Assembly (NCBI RefSeq): GCF_019578655.1
Contig: NC_063256.1
Location: 9,114,001-9,178,000, forward strand
Reading direction: 5' to 3'
DNA length: 64,000 bases
From: Ricinus communis
Lineage: Eukaryota > Streptophyta > Magnoliopsida > Malpighiales > Euphorbiaceae
A model generated the notes under the pieces. It saw only the letters and a program-made list of their open reading frames with translations, had not been told where the DNA came from and did not search any database. Positions 23,812 to 36,100 of this stretch are shown here, piece after piece (within the stretch, counting starts at the first letter, position 1; each line of letters opens with the position of its first letter). The translations under genes were made by a program, and so were the position numbers.

Positions 23812-26800
23812 ATCAAGAATCAATAATTACAATAACTTTGAAAGTTAACGACGCTATAGGAACAGAAAACTGAAAATATTCCATCTTACACATACCACTT
23901 GCAGGCAGCTTTATCGCCGGGTCTTTTTTTGCTCTTATTGTGTAGGAAGGAACAAAAGAAAAAAAGAAAAATAATTCTCAGCATTATGTCTCTATTTATT
24001 GAAGCAATTCTACCTTCTTATTCCTATTCTTATATACTATATTATATTATATGCTTATATAGATTCAATTTATTATATAATTATATGGTGATACGTGATT
24101 TTATTTAATAATTATTATATTTTTATTAATTAAAATTTTAATCATAAATAGTTATTAATAATAATAATAATAAATCAACTAATAATTTAATTTACGAACG
24201 AACGTAATAAATTAAATCTATTAAAGAATTTTCACATACTTTCAAATGACTATGTAAGTCATTTTCTTAGAAGTGTTAGGAAGTCATTATTTAAGTTTCT
24301 ATATATGTAAATGTCGTGTCGAAGGTTGTCTCCTTGCTTCAAATTCATGACATATTTATTTACTCGAGCTGCAGGGAAAGGAAATGTGGGCATATAATTA
24401 ATTAAAAGCATATTTTCCTTTTCGTTGGGGCTACGAAAGATGAATTAGAATGATCAAAGCATGACGTTTCCAAAGCTCATAGAAGCTTCTTAACCCTTTC
24501 TCAACCAAGAAAGTAGAACACAGAAATGAAAAGATAATAAAGAGAGAGAGAGACTAATAGAGCTTTCAAGAAATACACTTTTTCCTACTATAATTTGCAC
24601 CATCTCTAATCTACAAGTGGACAAATGGTACCAAAATTGTCCCAAGATTTCTGATAAAAAAAATCATTAATTCTGGTTGTACAGTCTACCCATAATAGAA
24701 AAGTAGTAAAAATATCTACAAGTCAACATGCTGATATTCCACAAAAATAACAAAAAAATTTAAAGTATCACAATTGGATGTATCAAATCAGTATCCTACT
24801 CGGTTTCTTGTTTTGGTGGATGATTGCTTAATCTTTAATAGAAAATGTATTAAAGTAAGTGAAAAAACCTCCAAATTTAAAACAAAAATTAATAAGGGTG
24901 CTCACCGTTTATATTCTAGTGTTCTTTTTGGTAAGTTGACAACTGAATATTTTATCTGTCCAAATGATTTTAATGTTATATTTAATTAAAATTTATTTTA
25001 TTTGAAAAAATATATAAAAAATAAAATAAAATAAAAATAATAAAATTGGATGTGATATTTTGATGTCATGAAATACATTAATAAATTAATATAGAATTTA
25101 TTTAGAAATTTTATCTATTTTGATAAAATTTAATTTCGTTTTAAATAATTCCACACAATTTAAATATGTTCAATTCATTTAAAAAATATAAACTTTGGAT
25201 TTGTAAATAAAAAACAATCAAAAATTCATTAACAAAAAAATACTATAAATTAGTAATAACCAGGCATGTGAAATTGCATATGGAAAGTGAGCTGAAGGTG
25301 CCAAATGCCCATCCTCATTAACTCATATGGCATATGGTTCCTTTGATAGGGATGGTTGGCAAAGGGAACTCGCATATGCCGTGCTTCTATAAATGCTTCT
25401 CACCAGTAACAGGGCCTAAAAGGCTCAACTTGTTTGCTTAAGTATCAGGACAAACAGCGGCCAATTGCTTATTTAATGTTAAAGCCCTTTTAGTTGGGTA
25501 ATACTTTGGAATGATCGAGTCTTACTCTTACTTATTAAAACTTAATTATTGCTTAAAGCTGTTATTGATAATAATGTTTGATGAAATTTCAGCTGGGTAC
25601 GTAATAGTTGTTCAATTCAAAATCAATATTCTTTTTCTTTTTCTAAGGCTTGAATTGAAATGTCATGCAAATGCCAGACTTGGACTTGCACAAATCTTAA
25701 AAAATTAAAAAATTCAATCTATTCAAAATTAGAACAATATACCAAATGGACAATATTATGATTTTTAAATCACCTAATAAATCACTCTCTGTTTTTCAGG
25801 ACATGGACATTGGAAGTTCCTCTTCTCTTTCTCCATCTACAGAAAATAAAAAAATACTGTAGCCACAGTATATATTACCAAAAAAGAAAATGAAAAAGAT
25901 GAAGCATTGCCCACTCGCGAGCATAATCATGAACAGCACTATATAACGCGTTATAAGGTCAACAACAGTGCCAAGTCCACTTTGTTCACAAAGGTCAAAA
26001 GTAGGCCCGGAATCGGTTCGGACCCGAAGAAAAAATAAATCAATTTGGTTGGGATCGCTCGAACCGAGATCATAAATCCAAGTCGATCATTTCTAAAAAT
26101 CACTGAACATGAACTAAAATCATTGGTTAATGAACCATGACCGGCTCTAGTTTTGAGTTTGTGAGGCACATACTTTTTGCTAGTGTTTCTGTTGCCCTAC
26201 CTTCTCCCGAATATGGAGGATTATTTTGTGTTTAAATAAAATTAGACACTTCCATTGTTCACCTTATTATTATTATTATTATCTGAAATGATAGAAAATG
26301 AATTTTTTCTCCAAGTAGGTCGTGAAGTAGTGATTACATTCTTTCAAAAATTTAAAATCTAAACAAGTGATAGGGTTGCACAAAAATATTTATGTGATAG
26401 TCGGTTGTATTAGTTGAAAGTGATATTCAAATTTAACTTTTCTTTTCTGAACGGTTTTAAAGAAAAACATATATAAAAAATCTAGTGGATTAACTAAAAA
26501 TAAAATGAGAATATTTTATGAGTAAGTGTCAAAATTTAAATTTCACCAAATTAAAAAAAAAAGTAATTTAAGAATACGATAGTTTTGGAGTGATTTGAAA
26601 GAATTTGATTATGCATTTTGCTTTTTCCAAATTGCAATCGAATGTTCATCAATTTTTTTTTGGTGGACCTATTAATTGACGTTCGAATGAATTTATTCGA
26701 TTTTTAAAGTACTTAAGTTTTTTATTATTATATATATAATTTGATCCTAGATCATCATAAATAAACTAATTAGTTCAATTATTTTATTTGATTCTACTCT

Positions 26801-27075
26801 TTTTTCTTTTTTCTTTTTTTTTTGAAAGGGTACCTGCATTAATTGGTGTAACAAAATAGAGATTTTGGAATGTAACTTTGTACTTGTCCCATCAAATCTC
26901 TTGCGTCATTCATAGAGTCACTTCTTGATACAGTCCTGTCATCTAATCCAATATACCCTTATTTGATTTTGACTCCCATAGAATTATTGAATCATGGATA
27001 AATAAAAATGATAAGGCTTTTAATTAGATGATGATAAAATTTGTTAAATCAATTGGAATTATATTGTTTTTGTTG
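23812..27075. other. AT-rich intergenic DNA
   Basis: No gene supported. At 25990-26165 a GC-richer repeat-like piece contains GGTTCGG and CTCGAACCGAG words similar to 7.5-7.7 kb and 8.6-8.8 kb. The stretch 25265-25450 is less AT-rich and has a TATAAATGC box (about 25388), but no coding region follows. ATT microsatellite near 26265-26281. Confidence 0.4.
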
Positions 27076-28021
27076 GGATAAAGGATTATTTTTTGTTTTG
27101 AGTTTATATTTAAGAGTTAAATATATTTAATTTAATTTTTTTAATTAATAATATTATAAATTTATGTCTAAAAGTTAAATACATACGATTTAAATTTTTC
27201 ACCAAATAGTTTTCTGAATTCGTATCAAAGAGTTAAATATATCTAATTTATTTTTTTTAAAAGTAAAATAATATTATATTTTTAAATTATAATTTAATTA
27301 TAAAAATTAAAAATAATATTTATTTTATTAATATTTTTAAATAATATATAATAAACATTATATAATAGCGTATCTAAAAATTTTAAAATTTAGATATCCA
27401 AAATAATAAATATTAAATCAGTCAAATTTAGACTTTCTAAGAATTTAATAAGTTAAATTTAATTTTCTAATAAATTAATTTTAATTTCAATTTTTTTAAC
27501 AAATTGGCCCATAAGTTGTTATTTTTGAATTAATTAAATCTAAATTTTAAGTTTTATTAACCACACTCTTGTATAATGCATCACTAAATATTGTATCAGT
27601 AAATTAATGAAATAATAATAATTTTTTTAATTTCTATAATTCAATTAAGACCTAAAAATCTAATATTATTATACTAACTTTTTATTTTTGGGCCAATTAA
27701 ATATGAATTTTATATTCTGCCAAATACACTCTTATATAATGCGTCACTAGATATTATATCAATAAATTAATAAAAATAAATATTATTTTAAATTATTATA
27801 ATTCAATTAAAACCTAAAAATATAATGTTATTGCACTCTAAAAAAATTTAAATTGAGTATATTTTATTTTTGAACATATATTTGAAGAGTTATTTGCTAA
27901 AAGAAATTTAAATCAACATATTTGATTCTTGGACATGAGTTCAAAAGTTATTTATAAAAAAGTTTAAACTGAATGTATTTAACCTAGACATAAAATTATA
28001 GGTCAAATTGACCCTTTATCC
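27076..28021. mobile_element. Non-autonomous Mutator-like or MITE element with long TIRs (~0.95 kb)
   Basis: The left end GGATAAAGGATTATTTTTTG matches the reverse complement of the right end (GGATAAAGGGTCAATTTGAC). Both arms continue inward with TTATGTCTA/GTTTATATTTA, then GTTAAATACATTCA-like and TTTAAATTTTT-like words for well over 80 bp. The interior is AT-rich and non-coding, with a two-copy 161 bp repeat. The GGATAAAG..CTTTATCC termini and long arms fit non-autonomous Mutator-type elements. I could not identify a clear 9-bp target duplication. Confidence 0.55.
27530..27845. repeat. Two-copy tandem repeat, ~161 bp unit, inside the TIR element
   Basis: The blocks CACTCTTGTATAATGCATCA (from 27565) and CACTCTTATATAATGCGTCA (from 27726) recur with the same downstream order: ATATTGTATCAGTAAATTAAT, then TAATTCAATTAAGACCTAAA and TAATATTATT. 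The copies are about 85% alike by eye. Confidence 0.65.
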
Positions 28022-31000
28022 ATTTTTATCATAGTATGTCTAAATATTTATTATTATTATTATTATTTAACATTTGCATCATCATTATTGACATCATTAT
28101 TATTATTTTCTTAAAATTCCTATCTGCTAAATAATCTAGACTTTAGTGAAGTTCCGTCTTATGTTTAAAAATAAAAGAGAATATCTGATACAGACTCTTA
28201 AAAAACTCAATATTGCTGATCTAAGGTAAAATTACTTTTTAAAGTAGATGTTAAAATTTAAATTTTGACAAAATAAAAGAAAGAGGGAAAGAAATTATAC
28301 TATGACCTATTCAAACATATTAACTGGTATTGAATTACCAGTTATATGATAAATAAGTTTTTTAATTGCTTAAGAAATTCAGCATAAAGTTAAAAATATT
28401 AATAATCTGAATCAAAATCAATAGAAAAGTAAAGAAATTCAAGTAAGGTTTCCCATCTTTCTCATACTATTAAAGAACCCACCAAAATGGAAATTAAAAC
28501 CCACAAAGCAGAAAAAGATATAACATGATTGGTATATTTCCATTCATAATCAAAGCTCATATGGTTCTTACTTTTCTAATTCAAATAAAAAATGAGGAAG
28601 TAAGTAGTCACTAGCAGACTATAGTAAATCTTACTGTACAAATATTATTAGAAAAAGATTTGAACTTAATTTTAACATACTTAAAAAGGCAAATGAAGAA
28701 AAGAAATAATTATTAAAATCTAGACTTTAATTGAACTTGTAATGTTCATAATGTCGTTTGTCTTTAATATATTATAATTTTTAAAATTAAAAAGCTTATA
28801 CATCGGTTATCATAATTAATCATTATTTTATTTTAAAGTTAAGTTTGAGGTTGATGTTGATGTTATAACAATGGGTTTGTGGAACTTTGTGATTTTCACG
28901 CGTGGTCCTAAATCTAATTGCCCTTTTCCCCATCCCTTGTCTCTTTGTTTTTTTGTGATTGCTTCGAAACTTTCTCCTTTTTTTTTTTACAAGAAAATAA
29001 ATTATTTTTATGTTTTATTTTTATTACTCAACTCAAGGCAATTCATACTTTATAAAATAAGGTTAAATGCGGATTACTTATCGAGACTTGATCTAATATA
29101 TGACTCAATTTTTATATTTTTTATTATATTTAAATCTCCTCCATTTGTAATAAAACTAATTACTATTCTTTTATGTATTAGTTTAAAAACTAAATCGATA
29201 GTTTAAGATTAAAATTAAATTATATAGTAATTTAATAATACAATTGTAAATATAAGTAAGTTCAAAATTTTTAAATTTATTTGAATTATATAATATTAAA
29301 AATAAAAAATTAGAGCAAGAAAGATATTTTAATTAGACATTAAATTAATTTGTGTTGAAAATAAAATTTTACTTTAATTTAATAATAAAATTAATTTTGG
29401 ACGAGTTTGATATTTGATAGTCATTAGATGAACATAGAAAAGGATAATAGATAATTTTATTAAAACTGAAAATGATTTTAATATAATAAAAGGAAAACAT
29501 AAAAAACGACTCATATATTAAACCAAATCACAAAAGGTAAATAACATTTAACCCTAAAATCAATGAGATGCACTAAAATAATTTAAAACAAGATATTTTC
29601 TTGTGCTTATTTTTGAGTTTAAGATATAATTAATTATTCAATCTATTTTATACTATTTGTCATTTTTAGTATTTCATTTGAGTTAAAAAAATATTTAATA
29701 AGTTTAATTATAAAAAAGAGTTAAAATATACTAAATTATCTCTATATAGATATTCTTGCAGTTTATTATATATATTTTAAGAAAATTTCCAATACACTCT
29801 TCATTTAAAAGAATTATATCATAAAATAACATCTCAATATATTTTTTATTTTTTAAATATAAAATAGATAGTCAATTTAACTCTCTACACATGGCGAACC
29901 ATATTTCATTTTCTACTATATATTTAATAAATGCATTATAATTTTTTATGCATTTGAATTATTTAATCTTTATAATTCTTATTTTTCTATTGATAAAAAT
30001 TAAAAAAGAAGATAAATTAAAGTTATTAATATTTATGAAAATAAAATATAAATAATTTATTGGACTTAAATAAAATATTTTACTCTTTATATTAATATAA
30101 ATATTCTTTAAAATGCTATTTATTATAGAAATTATACTTCTTAAAATAAAGAGCACTATTAAGAATACTCAAACACAAGGATAAAAATAAGGAAAAATAA
30201 TTAATATTGTATTGAACATATAAAAACAACAAATAATTAAAAAAAATTATTTAAAAAAAGAATTGATTAGTATAAAATAGAAAGAGTAGTCAGATCAAGT
30301 TATTATAGGGTATGTATCACCCACCTAATTCTCTCTAAAAGTAATACTTTAAATTAAAAAAATATATATATATAAAAAAAAAAGTAGTTTTACCAACCAC
30401 AAATTGGATCAAATTCAATCAAAATTCATATCATATAATTTTACCGTGCATCCTTATTAATTAAAGGATAAGGCTATTTGGACAGAGAAAAAATTGTGGA
30501 AATAACATCTACTGTAAAAGATGAAAAGGACTTTCACATACGTTGCATTGTTACATTATTGTAACTAAAGTTTGATATTTCTTCGATTCAATAGTGTTGT
30601 AAGCTTGACATTCATTTCCTTGTCCAAATAAAAAGTTGAAAGTTATGTGGAGATGCATAATATTCAATAGTCTAATCTTTAATTTGATTAAATTAGTCAA
30701 AATTGTTGAAGACTCTAAACAGTGAGTAAGAAAATGAGATTTGAATGAAACTTCTCATCTTCTTCCTTAAGACCTGTAAATTATATAATTAAATTATTGA
30801 TTATGAACCCAGTAGAAAAATTAAATTTATAGTGAGAAATTCTTCTTTAATCTAATCAGAAGGATTTTATAATTTCTTCATAGTCAATTTGATATAATAA
30901 GAAATATACATAAATTACAAGGTTTTTTATTAATAAAAAATCATGTGGAAAAATAATAATAAAAAACTCTGAATAGAGGGATGCTCAAAATGAAGACTTA

Positions 31001-32790
31001 TTACACAGTTGGTTAAGCCACACAAAACAAGCATCATCCTGGAGAAAGTCCCATATATAGGCCACGCCAAGTAAGAGTTATAATTGAGATTCTCAAAATA
31101 AGGAAAAACAATATATACATATATTAGTTTAAGCTTAAGCGAGTCGAACAACACAATGGATTTATCCATTAAAAATGGACTCGAAGGACACAAAAATCCT
31201 ATTATATCATACATGTTTCTTTAATTATTAAAATTAGAACAGGATTTGGCTTGGGAGTTGGAAACAAAACTTAGATTTTGGCATATGATATATATATAGT
31301 TTTTCACATAAAATAGTGTGTTGGTTTTGGCAGTTGAATCTTGAGGTCATCAACCATTTTATAAAGTCTTTCAGAGTTTTTCTTTTGCTCCTACTCCAAG
31401 ACTGATAAGATTTTACGCTATTGTTCTCTGCTTCAAAAATTGTATATCATTCGTTTCTTAAATCAGCAAATTCATTGCTGAATGAACTTACTTATGATTC
31501 CATGATTGAAATATTCATTTTTGAGTTTGATGAAATTTCAATGTATATAATCTAAATTAAATTAAAATAAGAAAACAATTAAACCTAACAATGTTATGTC
31601 CACGTTTCTCAATGAATTCATTGTTGTAGACGTAAGCGATGATTGAATACAAATTATTTAAAATAAGTTTTCTTACAATCTAAGTATGTGGTGCGATTTT
31701 TCTTAATAATAAATTGGAGTTCCTTATATCCTTGGGAATCAAATCTCAAACTTGTATTAAAAAAGGAAGACAAGCTTTGAAAGTTGATTACTAAATTAAT
31801 TGATATTAATTATCAACCTTGAAACAACTCCAAGTAGCATTGGCGACAGTATAAATTCGTTAATGTTTGTACATGTAACACGTATAAACTGGACTTTTTT
31901 TCATAGAAAACCATCAAAAAGAATAAACAAAAACAATAATTGGTTGACAAGCAGGAAACTTCTCTATGCTCTTTTTGACCGATCTGTATTAGTAGCTGCT
32001 GCAATGCTTCATTATTTTAAATTGCAGGTAGGTGACGACTTGTCACCCAAAATACTTGCTCTTCAAGGTATGTAAATAGCTATATATATATATTCATATA
32101 TTCTGAGGCATCCAGCCATTTACTAAGTGGAAAGTAACTGTACAGAGGCTAAAACCCAAATCTTAAAAAACTGTTCTTTTCAAACCAATTTCTTCATTTT
32201 CCTTGTTTGGTAAGCAAGGGCATGTTTCTCAGTACCTTTTTTCTTTTTGTTCTTTATCAACTGCTATCTGGGTTCTTACTTTATTCAATAAATTTGAATA
32301 TGGGGTTGCAGAGAATTGTTTTGTTCACATTAGATATACAGAACAGAACTTGGTTCTTTATCATCTATCATCTGACTTGCTTTATTTTCTTTCTATAATG
32401 GGTCCTGTTCTCAACATATTTGAATCCAGAGAGAGAACTAAAAGCATAGAAAGCTCTCATCTGTCTTTCTTTTATCTCTCTCTAGATCATATGCCTGAAG
32501 CATTCTGCAACTTGGGTTAGTAGAGTTAGCAATATATTATTAGAAAAAGTAGAGGCTGGTATCTTACTTATGTGGGATAATACTAAGACTACATCCGGTT
32601 TGCTGTTTTGTTTGTTTTGCTTAGGTAGTTATAACTGACTTCCCAGAAAATTATGCAAATATAGGTTCCAAATTCGTTTCTTCTACTTTCTTGTTTGTAT
32701 AGTATTTAATATTAGAATATAGGAAATGGCAGATCTTGATCCTTTTGGAGTTTGGATAATAAAGATAAAAGTGCACTTTCAGTTCAAGAT
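28022..32790. other. AT-rich intergenic DNA and distal upstream region of ABCB-A
   Basis: No supported gene. Reading frames here are short and run through poly-T or A/T-rich sequence. From about 31950 the base composition becomes more balanced and may include the promoter and noncoding leader of ABCB-A, but I cannot place its transcription start. This region shows no similarity to the flanks of ABCB-B and ABCB-C. Confidence 0.4.
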
Positions 32791-32797
32791 CTGTGGA

Positions 32798-32800
<3 letters not shown>

Positions 32801-32837
<37 letters not shown>
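32801..32837 (+). repeat. (CT)n microsatellite upstream of ABCB-A
   Basis: About 18 uninterrupted CT dinucleotides, 316 bp before the ATG. Pyrimidine runs of this kind are common in plant 5' leaders and core promoters. No counterpart exists before ABCB-B or ABCB-C. Confidence 0.9.
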
Positions 32838-32839
<2 letters not shown>

Positions 32840-33086
32840 TTTCTTTTTGTTACTTAATGGTTATCTAAGTTCAGTGCAGAAAGAGATGCTTACTGAATCC
32901 CCTTATCTGGAATTTTTAGTTCTGTACTTTTTAAGAGCCCATATGTTTAAGGTTTTAATTATCCTTTTTTCTGCTTGTTTTTATTGCCCTTTTGTTGGTA
33001 TTTGATCTTTCATTAGTATAGCCTACAAGTACCCCTTGTCTTATACTATGATGCTGATTTCAGCCACTATATCTTTGTGCTTTGCA

Positions 33087-33152
33087 GCCATAATATAACT
33101 TGTATACTGTGAGAGCTGTTGATAATCAGATTAATATCTTGAGGTTATTGTT
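33087..33152 (+). promoter_or_regulatory. Probable last 5' UTR exon segment of ABCB-A
   Basis: A good acceptor (TTTGTGCTTTGCAG/CC, AG at 33085-33086) precedes the start codon by 66 bp, suggesting a 5' UTR intron. There is no experimental support; a continuous leader is equally possible. Confidence 0.3.
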
Positions 33153-36100
33153 ATGGACAAAGAGAATGGCCTGAATGGCAATACCAGTACCCATGAAGCC
33201 GGCACCTCAAAAAGCCATGAAGAGGAGAAAGAGAAGAAATCCAGCACAAATGGGCTACCACAAGATACGGAGAAGAGCAAAGGAGATGAAAAGACCAACT
33301 CAGTTCCATTTCACAAGCTCTTTTCATTTGCAGATTCCAAAGATGTAATTTTGATGATTATTGGCACAATTGCTGCTATTGGGAATGGATTAGCTCTGCC
33401 CCTTATGACGATTGTTCTTGGGGATATTATTGATGCCTTTGGACAAAACCAGAATCAAGATGTGGTTAAAGTAGTTTCCAAGGTAAACATATTCACTAGT
33501 CTTTAAGTATCAACTGATCTAATTCTTAAGAAAAAAACATTAAAGAGTTGATATTATTAGGCATTTTTCTTGATGCTTAATTGGATTTTTGTTGTAAATT
33601 TTAACAACTAATAAGAGGTAAAAAAGATGAAAATGCACGTATTCATAAAGATACACAGAGCTTTATAGTTCTTGTACAAATACAACTGTTTTCATCTTGA
33701 GTGGGAAGGTGTTACTAATTTGTTACCTTGATAAATTTTTCAGGTGTCCCTAAGATTTGTCTACTTAGCAATAGGTGCAGCAGCAGCATCATTTCTCCGT
33801 AAGTAAATGTTCTAATCTTTTATCTTATGCACGGAAAAGTATACTTTATCAAGCATGTGGATTGAGAAACTCTGTCTGTTGTGTTTCAGAGGTGGCTTGT
33901 TGGATGGTCACAGGAGAGAGACAGGCTGCAAGAATCAGGGCTTTATATTTGAAAACCATATTGAGACAAGATATTGCTTTCTTTGATAAGGAAACAAACA
34001 CCGGAGAGGTCATTGGCAGAATGTCCGGTGACACTGTTCTTATACAAGATGCTATGGGAGAGAAGGTAAAAGTGTACTTCTGGAGTAATCAGAATTCCTA
34101 GAGGACTGAATTTGATATATCTATCCTATATCATTCCTATGCTAAAAATAAATCTGTCTAATTGAATGCAGGTTGGGAAATTTATACAGCTCGTATCCAC
34201 ATTCTTGGGAGGATTTGTTATAGCATTTGTCAAAGGGTGGTTACTTACCTTCGTCATGTTATCCTCTATCCCCCTGCTAGTGATAGCTGGTGGAGTGATG
34301 TCTATCACAATATCTAAGATGGCATCCCGCGGACAAACTGCTTATGCAAAAGCCGCAACTGTAGTCGAGCAGACTATTGGATCAATTAGAACTGTAAGTC
34401 TACATAACAAGTCTTATGCACATGCCTGGAAAATTTACTAAGAGTATGCTAATTTTCTTCAATTATCTTTAACCAGGTTGCATCTTTTACTGGGGAAAAG
34501 CAAGCCATAAGTAACTACAAGAAGTTTCTCGTTACTGCATACAATTCAGGAGTTCATGAGGGCATCGCTACTGGAGTAGGTCTTGGAGTACTAATGTTAG
34601 TCGTATTCTGCAGTTATTCCTTGGCAATATGGTTTGGTGGAAAGATGATACTAGAAAAAGGGTACACAGGGGGGCAGGTGCTTAACGTGATCATTGCCGT
34701 GTTGAGTGGTTCCATGTAAGTTCCTCTGAGAAGAAAACACACACACACACACACAATACCTTTTTTTTTTTTTAAAAACAAAAAATTTTCTTTATTGATC
34801 TTCCATAACATTGTGCATATGGATGCTCCAGGTCCCTGGGGCAGGCATCTCCATGCATGAGCGCATTTGCTGCTGGACAGGCTGCAGCTTATAAAATGTT
34901 TGAGACTATCAGTCGCATGCCAGAGATAGATGCTTATGACACAAGGGGAAAGATATTGGAAGACATCCGTGGAGATATAGAATTGAGGGATGTATATTTC
35001 AGTTATCCAGCTAGACCAGAAGAACAAATATTTAGTGGATTTTCTCTGTCAATCCCAAGTGGCACAACTACAGCATTGGTGGGACAAAGTGGAAGCGGGA
35101 AGTCCACAGTGATCAGTCTGATAGAGAGGTTTTATGATCCACAGGCTGGTGAAGTACGCATAGATGGGATCAACCTCAAAGAGTTTCAGTTAAAATGGAT
35201 TAGGGAGAAAATTGGACTTGTCAGCCAAGAACCAGTGCTGTTTACTGCCAGCATTAGGGATAATATTGCGTATGGAAAGGATGGAGCAACCACCGAAGAG
35301 ATAAGATCTGCAGCTGAACTTGCCAACGCTGCTAAATTCATCGACAAACTACCTCAGGTAAGTGGTTGTTCAGTAATAAATATTTCAGTTTGTTGTACTG
35401 TTTCTGTATCATGCGGAGTGTGTCATTTAATTTGAAACTTGGAATTTGCATCCAGGGATTAGACACCATGGCTGGTGAGCATGGAACTCAGCTATCTGGT
35501 GGGCAGAAACAGAGAATTGCAATTGCAAGAGCAATCCTGAAAGATCCACGGATTTTACTTTTAGATGAAGCCACAAGTGCACTTGATGCAGAATCTGAAA
35601 GGGTAGTTCAGGAGGCACTAGACAGGATAATGGTCAACCGAACAACTGTTATTGTAGCCCATCGTCTGAGTACAATCAGGAATGCTGATGTTATTGCTGT
35701 TATCCACCGTGGAAAGATGGTTGAAAAAGGTACCTTAATGCTTATGCTTTGTCTTTCACTATGCCACGGCATATGTTGCGCTTTTGTTGTCCACTAGTTA
35801 AGTTCTTATTTCTACATTACTTATAGATTCTTCACAATAACCATCATTTTACGAGTTCTTAGTGCATATCAAGTAATAGCAATTTGTTTTACAGAACTCT
35901 TAATAAATAAATGAATATTCATGAATGATTAGCATGGGTGTGCCCTTTCTTGCTATTTCGCACCAGTGTCTATAATTGTCCTGATTAAAGTCTATTATTT
36001 TGGCTACAAGAGATTATGTGAATTTTATTATGTGATTTCATTGAAAAGAATAAGGAACATGCATAACTTAAGAACATCTTGATTCGTTGATTAGGTTCAC

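Noticed and set aside
25265..25450. Promoter of an unseen gene (TATAAATGC box, balanced base composition)
   Set aside because: No coding region or transcript-like structure follows within 1 kb, so I could not support a gene.
28871..29206. 111-residue frame in AT-rich DNA
   Set aside because: Composition is dominated by F, L, I, K and Y from A/T runs; no domain, no upstream promoter or splice support.
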